This document shows positions 9,247 through 16,847 of a stretch of DNA of 64,000 nucleotides, piece by piece; positions within the stretch are counted from its first letter, which is position 1, and each line of letters begins with the position of its first letter. The notes beneath the pieces are model-generated. The model had not been told where the DNA came from, searched no databases, and saw nothing but the letters and a program-made list of their open reading frames with translations. Source of the stretch: Mangrovibacterium diazotrophicum (lineage in GTDB: Bacteria; Bacteroidota; Bacteroidia; Bacteroidales; Prolixibacteraceae); the NCBI RefSeq assembly GCF_003610535.1, contig NZ_RAPN01000001.1, positions 2,467,320-2,531,319 on the forward strand, in the 5' to 3' direction. Made by a program: the position numbers and the translations under genes.

Positions 9247-10137
9247 ATGAAACGGAAACAATTTTTGACAACTCTTTCGCTACTGCCTTTAACAGGAACA
9301 GCCATGAAATTAAATGAATTAAGCAAAATAACATCGTCCTTTGACAGCACGGAGCTCATGCCCCTGCTGTTTCTGGGACACGGCAGCCCGATGAACGCGA
9401 TCGAGCAGAATGAGTTTACAGAAGGTTTCCGTGACATTAGTACAAAATTTGAAAAGCCCAAAGCCATTTTGTGTATTTCGGCTCATTGGGAAACCCGCGG
9501 AACGTTTCTGACAGCGATGGAACACCCGCAAACCATACACGATTTTGGAGGCTTCCCGCAGGCGTTGTACGATGTGCAGTACCCTGCCCCCGGTAGCCCG
9601 GAACTGGCCAGCGAAGTTCAGCAGCTAATCACATCCACCGATGCGGGATTGACAGATAAATGGGGACTTGACCATGGCGCTTGGAGTGTGATTCGTCACT
9701 TATACCCTGACGCCGATATTCCGGTGATTGAAATGAGTATTGATTATACCCAAGGCCCCCAATACCATTACAATTTAGGACGGGAACTGGCTGCATTACG
9801 CCGTAAAGGTGTATTGATCATCGGTAGCGGGAACCTGGTGCACAACCTTCGCATGGTTGACTGGAAACGAATGAACGACATCGGCTACGGATTCGATTGG
9901 GCAGAAGAAGCCCGTGCAAAAATGAACGAATGGATTCTTTCGGGAAACCATCAACCGCTGATTCAATACGAGCAACAGGGAACTGCCTTCAAACTGGCCA
10001 TCCCCTCGCCCGACCATTATTTACCGTTGCTTTACGTGTTAGGCTTAAAAGGCGAAAAAGAAGAGATTTCACTCTTCAATGACAAAACGATGGCTGGCTC
10101 GTTGAGTATGACATCCGTTTTCATTCATAAATCGTAA
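9247..10137 (+). CDS. ygiD: Extradiol ring-cleavage dioxygenase, DODA/YgiD type
   Basis: LigB-family, metal-dependent aromatic dioxygenase (296 aa). Conserved histidines are visible in GHGSPM (H45), SAHWETRG (H90), LDHGAWS (H153) and SPDHYLP (H267), the pattern of 4,5-DOPA extradiol dioxygenase (YgiD). Residues 1-37 form a hydrophobic extension beginning MKRKQFLTTLSLLPL that is not part of the catalytic core and looks like a weak signal peptide; an internal ATG at codon 20 would not restore the usual start. Co-transcribed with the YceI gene. A terminator follows. Family certain; the true phenolic substrate is unknown. Confidence 0.9.
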   Translation: MKRKQFLTTLSLLPLTGTAMKLNELSKITSSFDSTELMPLLFLGHGSPMNAIEQNEFTEGFRDISTKFEKPKAILCISAHWETRGTFLTAMEHPQTIHDFGGFPQALYDVQYPAPGSPELASEVQQLITSTDAGLTDKWGLDHGAWSVIRHLYPDADIPVIEMSIDYTQGPQYHYNLGRELAALRRKGVLIIGSGNLVHNLRMVDWKRMNDIGYGFDWAEEARAKMNEWILSGNHQPLIQYEQQGTAFKLAIPSPDHYLPLLYVLGLKGEKEEISLFNDKTMAGSLSMTSVFIHKS

Positions 10138-10206
10138 CGGAAAACGACAGAAAAAGACGAACAAGCTTTGCTGATTTATTAGGAGAACAGCAGGGGTTAA
10201 AACGAT

Positions 10207-10235
10207 AGAGGTGCCGAATGGCGCCTCTTTTTTTT
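10207..10235 (+). terminator. Intrinsic terminator after the YceI-dioxygenase pair
   Basis: A 9-bp stem (AGAGGTGCC / GGCGCCTCT, one G-U pair), GAAT loop and a run of T residues follow the dioxygenase stop by about 70 bp. Confidence 0.9.
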
Positions 10236-10337
10236 GAATATCGAGATGTACATCCTCTTCAAATTTAACCACAGAGCTCGGCACAGTGTTACACTGAGAA
10301 AGCCGAGACACCGACACCATCTCGCGCGTCACCACTC

Positions 10338-10694
10338 TCACTCTCTCAGTGCGTCCTTGATCTCCTCAACAGTTTTCTTCGCATTACCAACAAACAGTTT
10401 ACCATCAATCTCAAAGACCGGGCGCTTCAAAAAGGTGTAATCCATCAACAAAAGCTTTTTGTAATCGGCATCTTCTTTAACCGGATTCTCCGCCAGCGCG
10501 TCTTTTAATATTCGGGCGCGTTTGTTGATTAGTTCTTCATAGCTAACGGTATGCTTGAAAAAAGCTTCGACCTGTTCTTCAGTTACAGGGTGGAATTTAA
10601 TATCCTGTTGTTCGAAGCTATCATCCACGCCAACTTCTTTCATAATTCGTTGACAGGTGTCGCATGTTGACAGGAAATAGACTTTTCGTTGCAT
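10338..10694 (-). CDS. ArsC/Spx-family thioredoxin-fold protein
   Basis: A 118-aa member of the arsenate reductase/Spx/YffB family. The N-terminus has the redox motif STCDTCQ (CxxC near residues 10-13), and the LLMDYTFLKRPV segment and GNAKKTVEE end match the family's core. True arsenate reductases have CX5 with conserved arginines that I cannot see clearly, and Spx regulators bind RNA polymerase; this protein cannot be assigned to either. No arsenic-resistance genes are nearby. It stands alone, convergent with the dioxygenase gene. Confidence 0.82.
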   Translation of the reverse strand: MQRKVYFLSTCDTCQRIMKEVGVDDSFEQQDIKFHPVTEEQVEAFFKHTVSYEELINKRARILKDALAENPVKEDADYKKLLLMDYTFLKRPVFEIDGKLFVGNAKKTVEEIKDALRE

Positions 10695-10811
10695 TGTTTA
10701 TTTTGTTTTGTGGCGGGAAGATAGAAAAAACAGCAGAAAGGTTTCGGCGGGAGATTGATTTATTTGGATAACTTGCTGGCTAATTTGAACGCTTAGTCCC
10801 AGCTATATTTT

Positions 10812-11195
10812 ATGCAGACATTCATTCACTACTTTTTGCACCTGGTATTTCCAGCCCTCATTGCCTGGCTATTCTTCCGTAAAGAGTGGAAAAAAGTTTA
10901 TCTCATTTTGCTTTTAACCATGCTGGTCGACCTGGATCATTTACTGGCAACACCGATCTTTCAGGCTAACCGATGCAGTATTGGTTTTCATCCTCTGCAC
11001 TCCTATTATGCGATTGCCGCTTACGTAATTTTGCTAATCTTCCGAAAGCCATTCAATATTATTGGTATCGGGCTGCTATTCCACATGTTCACCGACCTGG
11101 TTGATTGCCTGTTCACTTTCAACCACTGCCCTGACTGTTTAGTCGGTGCCCCGGCTTATGAACTCATTCGATCGATATCGAATATATCAATATAA
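10812..11195 (+). CDS. DUF6122-type integral membrane protein
   Basis: A 127-aa protein with about four hydrophobic helices and the motif pattern DLDHLLATPIF, NRCSIGFHPLHSYY and HMFTDLVDC, rich in D and H at membrane borders. It resembles the Bacteroidota family DUF6122, whose histidine/aspartate pattern recalls membrane-bound metal-dependent hydrolases (YdjM-like). No function is known. TATATTTTATG just precedes the start codon. It is monocistronic as far as can be seen. Confidence 0.75.
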   Translation: MQTFIHYFLHLVFPALIAWLFFRKEWKKVYLILLLTMLVDLDHLLATPIFQANRCSIGFHPLHSYYAIAAYVILLIFRKPFNIIGIGLLFHMFTDLVDCLFTFNHCPDCLVGAPAYELIRSISNISI

Positions 11196-11438
11196 ATCAG
11201 TCCCCCCAGTCTTATTGCCAACTCAATTTTAACTGCTGTGGGAGAATGAGATGACTTGCCGCTCCAACCATAGAAATAAATTTTGACCGACACTAAATAA
11301 AAATGCACCCCGCTTCGTTTCAAAAGAAAATTGTATTTTAACAGCGTCGAAAAAACACGTTAACCTATTCAGCGTCAAGGGAACAATTATTGCGCCCTTG
11401 ATCAAAAACGACTAACTAAACGCAAAGAGGAAATTGGA

Positions 11439-12080
11439 ATGAAAGAGCAATTAATAGAAAAAGTGAAAAGCCTTACACAAAGGCTCAAAAATCAGAATAT
11501 AACTGATCAAGAGATCTCCAGTGATTCATATCATAAATATGACTCTACAAGTTTTGTTTCGCCAGAAGAAATAGCTCAAAGGATAATTATTGAATATGCT
11601 GTCTTTTATGGTGCAATAAACAATGACAAAATAGATAAAATCAAAAATTGGTTAATTGCCTGCAACTTATGGTCCAAGTTATACGATCTCGAAAAGATTT
11701 TTTTTGAAGGGAAGATCACTTCACCAGAGGAAATAAAAAACTTAGCCTGGAGGATCGAGAAAGCATACATTTTAGCCTGGACACTTGATATTGTTAAAGA
11801 TAGACCTCAAACAATAGATCAAATCTCGGACAAGCAATTTGACAATTTCATTCTGAATGTGCCTAAAATAGGAACAAAAGACCTATCAAGATTCATTTGT
11901 GGACAGCAACTCCGGAGCATGAACGAGATTTATGAGGAATATTTATTTTATACAGAAGTAACAACAACTCAAAGTAGCAGGTTATTTATTGAAACGAAAA
12001 AAATCGGACTCACTCCCGGAGCCAGCTTTGCGAGATATTCAACATTGGCCTGGGTATGCAAATCGAAAACAGGAAACTAA
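11439..12080 (+). CDS. DUF4272-domain protein
   Basis: A 213-aa soluble protein. SPEEIAQRIIIEYAV near 40-55, the LAWRIEKAYILAWTL block near 105-120 and the LRSMNEIYEEYLFY stretch near 158-172 fit DUF4272, a family of unknown function with scattered distribution. The coding sequence is AT-rich compared with neighbours. GAGG lies at -13 to -10 of the ATG. The motif CGACTAAC occurs 30 bp before the start, just after the stop and again about 100 bp later, which suggests the gene was inserted as a unit (inference). Confidence 0.75.
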   Translation: MKEQLIEKVKSLTQRLKNQNITDQEISSDSYHKYDSTSFVSPEEIAQRIIIEYAVFYGAINNDKIDKIKNWLIACNLWSKLYDLEKIFFEGKITSPEEIKNLAWRIEKAYILAWTLDIVKDRPQTIDQISDKQFDNFILNVPKIGTKDLSRFICGQQLRSMNEIYEEYLFYTEVTTTQSSRLFIETKKIGLTPGASFARYSTLAWVCKSKTGN

Positions 12081-12327
12081 TATAAGCGACTAACATAGCC
12101 TATATTAAACAAATTATTCCGGATCAAAGAGTCTTAAAGATTTATACAATTCGAACGATGGGATTCTTTATTTTGACTATTATCAGAAGCGACTAACCGC
12201 CGTTGTTAGATCTCTATATTCTTTAAAAAAATAAAATACTCAATCATCCTAAATTCATTTCAAATATTGCAACTCTCTTTTAAAAAAGCAGTAAGCTAAA
12301 CTGTTACATTAAAGAAAGGAGTAAACC

Positions 12328-12768
12328 ATGTCAAATGAAAAAGAAGTTCAGGAAGCGTCGCGGACGTTTTACAGAGCACTGAACCAGATGGTAAACGGAG
12401 ATCCTGAAGAACTAAAAGCCATATGGTCGCACAGCAATCAAGTCAGCACCATGCATCCGGTTGGCGGAAGAGAAATCGGCTGGGACGAAGTATGGAATAC
12501 ATGGGATCAGGTTGCCCAGGTCTCCAGTGACGGAAAGGTCGAATTGCAGGATCAGTTTATCTGTGCTTCCAACGATCTGGCCTATGAAATCGGCTTCGAG
12601 AATGCTGAGTTCAAAGTAGCGGGAACGAAAACAGAAGGTCATGTTCGGGTGACCAACATCTACCGTAAAGAAGGCGGAAGCTGGAAAATTGTACACCACC
12701 ACACCGATGTGGTGCCGGCAATGGTCGAAGTCGTCAGTAAGCTACAAGAAAGTCACCACGAACATTAA
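12328..12768 (+). CDS. NTF2-like (SnoaL-type) protein
   Basis: A 146-aa single-domain protein with the NTF2-like alpha+beta barrel pattern: an N-terminal helix (EASRTFYRALNQMV), a WSHSNQVSTMHPVGG segment typical of the group's pocket, and a C-terminal VTNIYRKEGGSWKIVHHHTD strand pair. It lacks a signal peptide and is probably cytoplasmic. AAAGGAG lies 6-13 bp before the ATG. Members bind small molecules or act as ketosteroid isomerase-like enzymes; no substrate can be predicted. A secreted protein gene follows 85 bp downstream. Confidence 0.82.
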   Translation: MSNEKEVQEASRTFYRALNQMVNGDPEELKAIWSHSNQVSTMHPVGGREIGWDEVWNTWDQVAQVSSDGKVELQDQFICASNDLAYEIGFENAEFKVAGTKTEGHVRVTNIYRKEGGSWKIVHHHTDVVPAMVEVVSKLQESHHEH

Positions 12769-12853
12769 AACCCCAACACAAGCAGACTAAAAGAAACGCT
12801 CATACAACCACATCCCCAAACCACAATCAATCTAATTTATGGGAGGGTTCATT

Positions 12854-13288
12854 ATGAAAGTCAAATCATTGCTTATCACTGCTCTTTTTTCGCTTTGCCT
12901 ATTCAACCTCAGCTTGTTCGCCCAAGCTCCGCTGGAGGGAACCTGGCAAGCAACCTATCTTGAATTCACCACACCCGACACAACTTTCACTCGCTCCGGC
13001 GAACAGGCGGCATCGCAAATTAAGGTGATTAATAAAACTCATTTTGCCACCATCGCTCAAGGCACAAATATGGAGTCGAGTATGTTTAACGGCGGGAGGT
13101 ACGACCTGGGGAAAGACACCTACACGGAGCATCTGGAATATTTCTCGATGCCGGCCCAAATTGGAAAGTCTTTCACGTTTAAATGCACGCTCGATAAAGA
13201 CAAATGGGAAATTACAGGCCCCGTTGTGAAGGATGGAGAACCGGCACCTGACTGGAAACTAAAAGAAGTATACAAACGAATTGATTAA
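12854..13288 (+). CDS. Secreted lipocalin-like protein of unknown function
   Basis: The 144-aa product begins with a clear Sec signal peptide (MKVKSLLITALFSLCLFN..., cleavage near AQA-P) and continues as an all-beta domain starting with EGTWQATYLEF, the 'G-x-W' start of lipocalin/avidin-like barrels, and ending with WKLKEVYKRID. Such proteins are common in Bacteroidota as DUF4488-like sequences; I cannot name the exact family. The ATG at 12854 is chosen because GGGAGG lies just upstream and because the alternative at 12839 would put charged residues before the signal peptide. Confidence 0.78.
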   Translation: MKVKSLLITALFSLCLFNLSLFAQAPLEGTWQATYLEFTTPDTTFTRSGEQAASQIKVINKTHFATIAQGTNMESSMFNGGRYDLGKDTYTEHLEYFSMPAQIGKSFTFKCTLDKDKWEITGPVVKDGEPAPDWKLKEVYKRID

Positions 13289-13320
13289 CCCTGCAGCTTT
13301 CATTGAAGCAAAAACATCCA

Positions 13321-13364
13321 ATTCATAACGAAGGCCACCTTACAGGGTGGTCTTCGTTATGAAT
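13321..13364. terminator. Bidirectional hairpin between convergent genes
   Basis: Arms at 13321-13339 and 13346-13364 form a 19-bp stem (one G-U pair) with a 6-nt loop, located exactly between the convergent secreted-protein and peptidase genes. No long T-run follows on either side, but stem length and position support a two-way terminator. Confidence 0.75.
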
Positions 13365-13372
13365 ATCGCTCA

Positions 13373-14749
13373 TTAGAACATTGGATCCCACGGCGGAAGC
13401 ATTTCCGACTTTTGACCGTAAATATCCAATACTTTTGGGCTGATGTATTTCTTATTGACTACGATGCGGAACATGTACTCATCGAACCAGCGATCGGTAA
13501 ACGTGAGGTAGCCTTTTTCTCCCGCGGCTGCTCCCCAGCTGTTCTCAAACTGCCATTTCAGTGGTTTTTCGTCTTTATCCACTTCAACGGCAATCAACGC
13601 CATCCCGTGACTCGAACCACTGTCTTTCGTTTCAATCCGTTGTGCTTTATTCATATTGAATGGCACATTGTAAACCGCTTCATAGTTGAAGTTATCAACA
13701 TCCAATACGCCGAAATCTTTCCGCAACTGCTTGCCAACATCACACGAAGCATACATGGCCTCGTTGTTTTTGATCGATTCGATACAGAACTGCTTGATTA
13801 CGTCATTTGGCAAATTCACATAGTGCCAGTTCTCGCCTTCCTGCACGTTGCGGTAGTTTTCCACTTCGTAGTGTTTCCAGTACGGACGGGTTGGATCGTT
13901 CATCAGCATCACGTAATCGCTCAACTGAATATCGCCCAACACTTCTTTCATAAACGACTGCGGTGTGTATGTCTTTGTATCGGCCAATTTGTTGTCTTTA
14001 TCCTTGTAACGATACTCGAACTCGACCGGAGGTTCTCCCAAATTAAGGGCCAGCATGCGGTAGATTACCCCAAGCATTTCTACTTTGCGTGCTTCGATTT
14101 GCTTGTCGTTCTTACCACCATTTTTCATATCGCGCAACTCCAACGCCTGTTCGCGCAGTTTGCGTTTGATCAGCTTGGTCATCCAGGCTGTGTTCTCGCT
14201 CGAATAAGTCTCTTCCATCGCCTCTTTAGGAACCATGCCGTATTTATTTGCCAGGTTCACAAAGTTGATCCATTGCCCACCGTCATCAACCGGAGAGCTG
14301 AGGTACCAACGTACCTTTTCATCGTCGAATCCACGATCGGCTGTCGCCACAATGTTATTCAGGAACAGGTTCGATTTTTCGAACAGATCCCAGAAATAAA
14401 GGTAATTCTGCGAAAACTCGAACGAGCTGGTATTGAAATGTTGCATCGCCATCGGACGGAATACATTCAAAGAGGTAAACAGCCAACAGCGCCCCGATGC
14501 CTTCTGGTCGGTGATACCCGAAACATCCACCCGGTAGGTAAAATAATGATCAGTTGTTCCTTCGTTATCCCGGCTCCAGGCCAGTTTTGTAATTGGATTC
14601 GACGACAGGGCGTTCTCCATTCCAACCGTATAATTATCCTTTACATATCCCGAACGGATAGTCTCCAGTTGCTGCTGATCGATGCTTTGAGCCGTGCCAA
14701 TAAAGGGCAAAGCCAAGCCGGCAAGCATTAGCCATTTCAATTTACTCAT
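13373..14749 (-). CDS. pepC: Secreted C1-family aminopeptidase (bleomycin hydrolase type)
   Basis: Papain-fold cysteine peptidase of the PepC/bleomycin hydrolase group (458 aa). The catalytic triad is visible: C88 in QKASGRCWLF, H381 in SSHGMAL and N403 in FENSWG. A Sec signal peptide (MSKLKWLMLAGLALPFIGTAQ) directs it to the periplasm or outside, as is usual for Bacteroidota homologues, while the Firmicutes enzymes are cytoplasmic. It removes N-terminal residues from peptides. A promoter of Bacteroidota type lies just upstream, so it is a one-gene unit. Confidence 0.93.
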   Translation of the reverse strand: MSKLKWLMLAGLALPFIGTAQSIDQQQLETIRSGYVKDNYTVGMENALSSNPITKLAWSRDNEGTTDHYFTYRVDVSGITDQKASGRCWLFTSLNVFRPMAMQHFNTSSFEFSQNYLYFWDLFEKSNLFLNNIVATADRGFDDEKVRWYLSSPVDDGGQWINFVNLANKYGMVPKEAMEETYSSENTAWMTKLIKRKLREQALELRDMKNGGKNDKQIEARKVEMLGVIYRMLALNLGEPPVEFEYRYKDKDNKLADTKTYTPQSFMKEVLGDIQLSDYVMLMNDPTRPYWKHYEVENYRNVQEGENWHYVNLPNDVIKQFCIESIKNNEAMYASCDVGKQLRKDFGVLDVDNFNYEAVYNVPFNMNKAQRIETKDSGSSHGMALIAVEVDKDEKPLKWQFENSWGAAAGEKGYLTFTDRWFDEYMFRIVVNKKYISPKVLDIYGQKSEMLPPWDPMF

Positions 14750-14782
14750 GTATTTTCAGATTAATTTTTTTCGTTGAAGTTT

Positions 14783-14812
14783 CAAAAATAACAATTCCGA
14801 CTAATTGTCAAA
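14783..14812 (-). promoter_or_regulatory. Promoter of the aminopeptidase gene
   Basis: On the minus strand TTTG, an 18-bp spacer and TATTTTTG match the -33/-7 consensus of the Bacteroidota housekeeping sigma factor, 33 bp before the start codon. Confidence 0.7.
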
Positions 14813-14962
14813 ACGACTGTTATCACTCGCGGATTCACTCGTTTGTAAACTTAATCTAACCTTCGTTAAATTTTTTTCAACTTAAAAAGTCCAACGGTTG
14901 AAATATTATAGTTTTACATCCCGCAAATACATCTGAAACGATCGATAAATAAAGGCATCGAG

Positions 14963-15058
14963 TTAAATCGACAGCTTTTTGAAGGACTCAATCACCGAAC
15001 TCGGAAACACGTCATTCAGCGCTGCCCAAACGACTCCGCCAAACAACTTAGCGATCAT
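14963..15058 (-). CDS. Possible 31-aa small protein
   Basis: A short open frame with ATG at 15058 and TAA at 14963 would encode an amphipathic peptide beginning MIAKLFGGVVWAALNDVF. It lies in the 337-bp gap between the aminopeptidase promoter and the FISUMP gene. No ribosome-binding site or homologue is recognised. It may be chance. Confidence 0.15.
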   Translation of the reverse strand: MIAKLFGGVVWAALNDVFPSSVIESFKKLSI

Positions 15059-15086
15059 AGTTATTTAATCAAATCACCCCATTATT

Positions 15087-16100
15087 ATGAAAAAGATGCT
15101 TTTTCAACCACGCTTTTTGAGCATATTTATGCTTTGCCTCTTTCTTATCTCCTGTTCCAAAAGCGAAGATGATACGCCTGAGGAAGAAAACACAGACATT
15201 GTAACACCAACCATTGTTACGAACTACGCCTCTTGCATCGACATCAATTCGGCGACTGCTTCGGCAAGCATCAGTGAGACCGGTTCATCGGCCATAACCG
15301 CCAGCGGTTTTTGCTGGAGTACCAGCCAACTCCCAACGATTGACGACTCGAAAACAAGCGGCTCTGTAACCGAAGGCGACTTTACAGCTTCACTTTCCAA
15401 TCTATCGTCGAACACCCTGTATTATGTGCGCGCTTATGCGACAAACGGAGCCGGAACAGGTTATGGCGAAGCAGTTCCTCTGAAAACCTACACCGGGCAA
15501 ATAACAGATATCGATGGAAACACCTACTTTACCGTTACGATCGGCAACCAGCTTTGGACCGCTGAGAACCTGAAAGTACGTCATTACCGTAATGGAGACG
15601 AGATAAGCTCAACCGAAGACGACGGAGGAAACTATTACATCTATGACAACGATGAAAACAACGCCAGTATTTACGGCCTTCTTTATAACTGGTATGCAGC
15701 CAATGATAGTCGCAACATCTGCCCGGAAGGTTGGCATGTTCCAACCGCCGATGAATGGGATGTTTTAATTGAATACTTAGGAGGTTTTGATGTAGCAGCC
15801 CCAAAATTATGTGAGGCAACTGGCCAATACTGGATTCTACCTGAAACCTACTACTCAACATCGACGGATATCTCAACCAACGAATCAGGATTCACGGCTT
15901 TACCGGCAGGCATTGCCGAATACGCCGAAGTGCCTTACCAATGGCTTGGCATCGACGCCGGTTTCTGGACCACCACTGAAAGCACCAGCTCCTCAACTCA
16001 TGCTCAGCTTCGAGACATGGTATGGGGAATTGCCAAGGTTTACTCGTTAAACCATTTTAAATATGTCGGGCACTCATTGCGTCTGATAAAGGATAACTAA
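15087..16100 (+). CDS. FISUMP-domain lipoprotein
   Basis: A 337-aa surface or periplasmic lipoprotein. The N-terminus has a signal peptide with lipobox LISC (C23), followed by a Ser/Thr-rich fibronectin-like region (about 45-140) containing YYVRAYATNGAGTGYGE. The C-terminal half is a FISUMP domain (Fibrobacter succinogenes major paralogous domain), shown by DIDGNTYFTVTIGNQLWTAENL, YNWYAAND, CPEGWHVPTADEWD and the final WG...SLRLIKDN. The domain is widespread in Bacteroidota/Fibrobacter secreted proteins; its role is not established. It is a single-gene unit with a strong terminator behind it. Confidence 0.9.
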   Translation: MKKMLFQPRFLSIFMLCLFLISCSKSEDDTPEEENTDIVTPTIVTNYASCIDINSATASASISETGSSAITASGFCWSTSQLPTIDDSKTSGSVTEGDFTASLSNLSSNTLYYVRAYATNGAGTGYGEAVPLKTYTGQITDIDGNTYFTVTIGNQLWTAENLKVRHYRNGDEISSTEDDGGNYYIYDNDENNASIYGLLYNWYAANDSRNICPEGWHVPTADEWDVLIEYLGGFDVAAPKLCEATGQYWILPETYYSTSTDISTNESGFTALPAGIAEYAEVPYQWLGIDAGFWTTTESTSSSTHAQLRDMVWGIAKVYSLNHFKYVGHSLRLIKDN

Positions 16101-16114
16101 TCTGCACAAGCTAT

Positions 16115-16163
16115 TATAATTTAAAAGCGGCTGCCCATTTAGGTCAGCCGCTTTTAAATTATA
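16115..16163. terminator. Perfect 19-bp stem terminator between convergent genes
   Basis: Arms 16115-16133 and 16145-16163 pair perfectly around an 11-nt loop. AAAA and TTTT runs at the stem base give it terminator form on both strands. The right arm contains the stop codon of the nitroreductase gene. Confidence 0.85.
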
Positions 16164-16761
16164 TCGAGTAAATAACTTTATCAATGTCGATTCTTGACTT
16201 AGGCTTCAGTGAAGGCTGGTTGAAATCATCCGGATCACGATAGCCCAAAGCGACTGCAAACAAAGTCTTGTGATCTTTAAGCCCCAAGACCCGATCGTAC
16301 TCCGCCGCATTGACACCTTCCATCGGCGTCGAGTCAATTCCCAACGAAGCTGCACCACTCAAAAAGAAACCCAATGCCAGGTACACCTGATGGGCCATCC
16401 AGGCTTTGATCTGTTCCTCACTGCCCGGTTTGATATTGTTGTTGTAATAGGCAATTGCGCCTTCAGGTAAACTCGCAATATTCTCGCTTTCGAATTTCTC
16501 CAGATTGTCAATCACACTAAAAACCACAATGTGACTGGCATCTTTCAATTTAGACGCGTTATGAAACGAGAACGGAGCTAATTCTTCTTTTAACTTTTGA
16601 TCGCTCACGAAGGTAAAACGCCAGGGTTGGCTATTTATTGAAGAAGGGCTCAACCGCAAAATCTCCTTTAATTGAGCAACCAATTCGTTCGAAATTTTCT
16701 TGCTCGGGTCGTACTTCTTCGTTGCGTACCGATCACCCGCCAATGTTTTAAAATCCATCAT
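16159..16761 (-). CDS. NfsB-type nitroreductase family protein
   Basis: FMN-dependent oxidoreductase (about 200 aa) that uses NAD(P)H to reduce nitro-compounds, quinones or related substrates. RYATKKYDPSKKIS near the N-terminus, LRLSPSSINSQPWRF near 35-50 and the ALGYRDPDD motif near 178 match the NfsB/YdgI group. The start is the double ATG at 16761; the 22 upstream codons overlap the terminator of the neighbouring arabinofuranosidase gene and are not coding. It follows that terminator by about 30 bp and therefore probably has its own promoter. Confidence 0.9.
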   Translation of the reverse strand: MMDFKTLAGDRYATKKYDPSKKISNELVAQLKEILRLSPSSINSQPWRFTFVSDQKLKEELAPFSFHNASKLKDASHIVVFSVIDNLEKFESENIASLPEGAIAYYNNNIKPGSEEQIKAWMAHQVYLALGFFLSGAASLGIDSTPMEGVNAAEYDRVLGLKDHKTLFAVALGYRDPDDFNQPSLKPKSRIDIDKVIYSI

Positions 16762-16790
16762 TTCTGCTTTTGTTTTCAATGCATTAAAAC

Positions 16791-16822
16791 TACAAAAACA
16801 AAGCCCGGTAACAACCGGGCTT
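16791..16822 (-). terminator. Intrinsic terminator of the arabinan enzyme operon
   Basis: On the minus strand an 8-bp stem (AAGCCCGG / CCGGGCTT) with a 6-nt loop is followed by TGTTTTTG. It lies 26 bp after the stop of the GH146-type gene. Confidence 0.88.
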
Positions 16823-16847
16823 CCCATTCAAAATCTAATATTTAAGA

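Noticed and set aside
13412-14731. 439-aa open frame on the plus strand opposite the aminopeptidase gene
   Set aside because: It lies fully antisense to pepC, whose catalytic motifs are intact; composition (rich in H, F, I, R) is that of a shadow frame.
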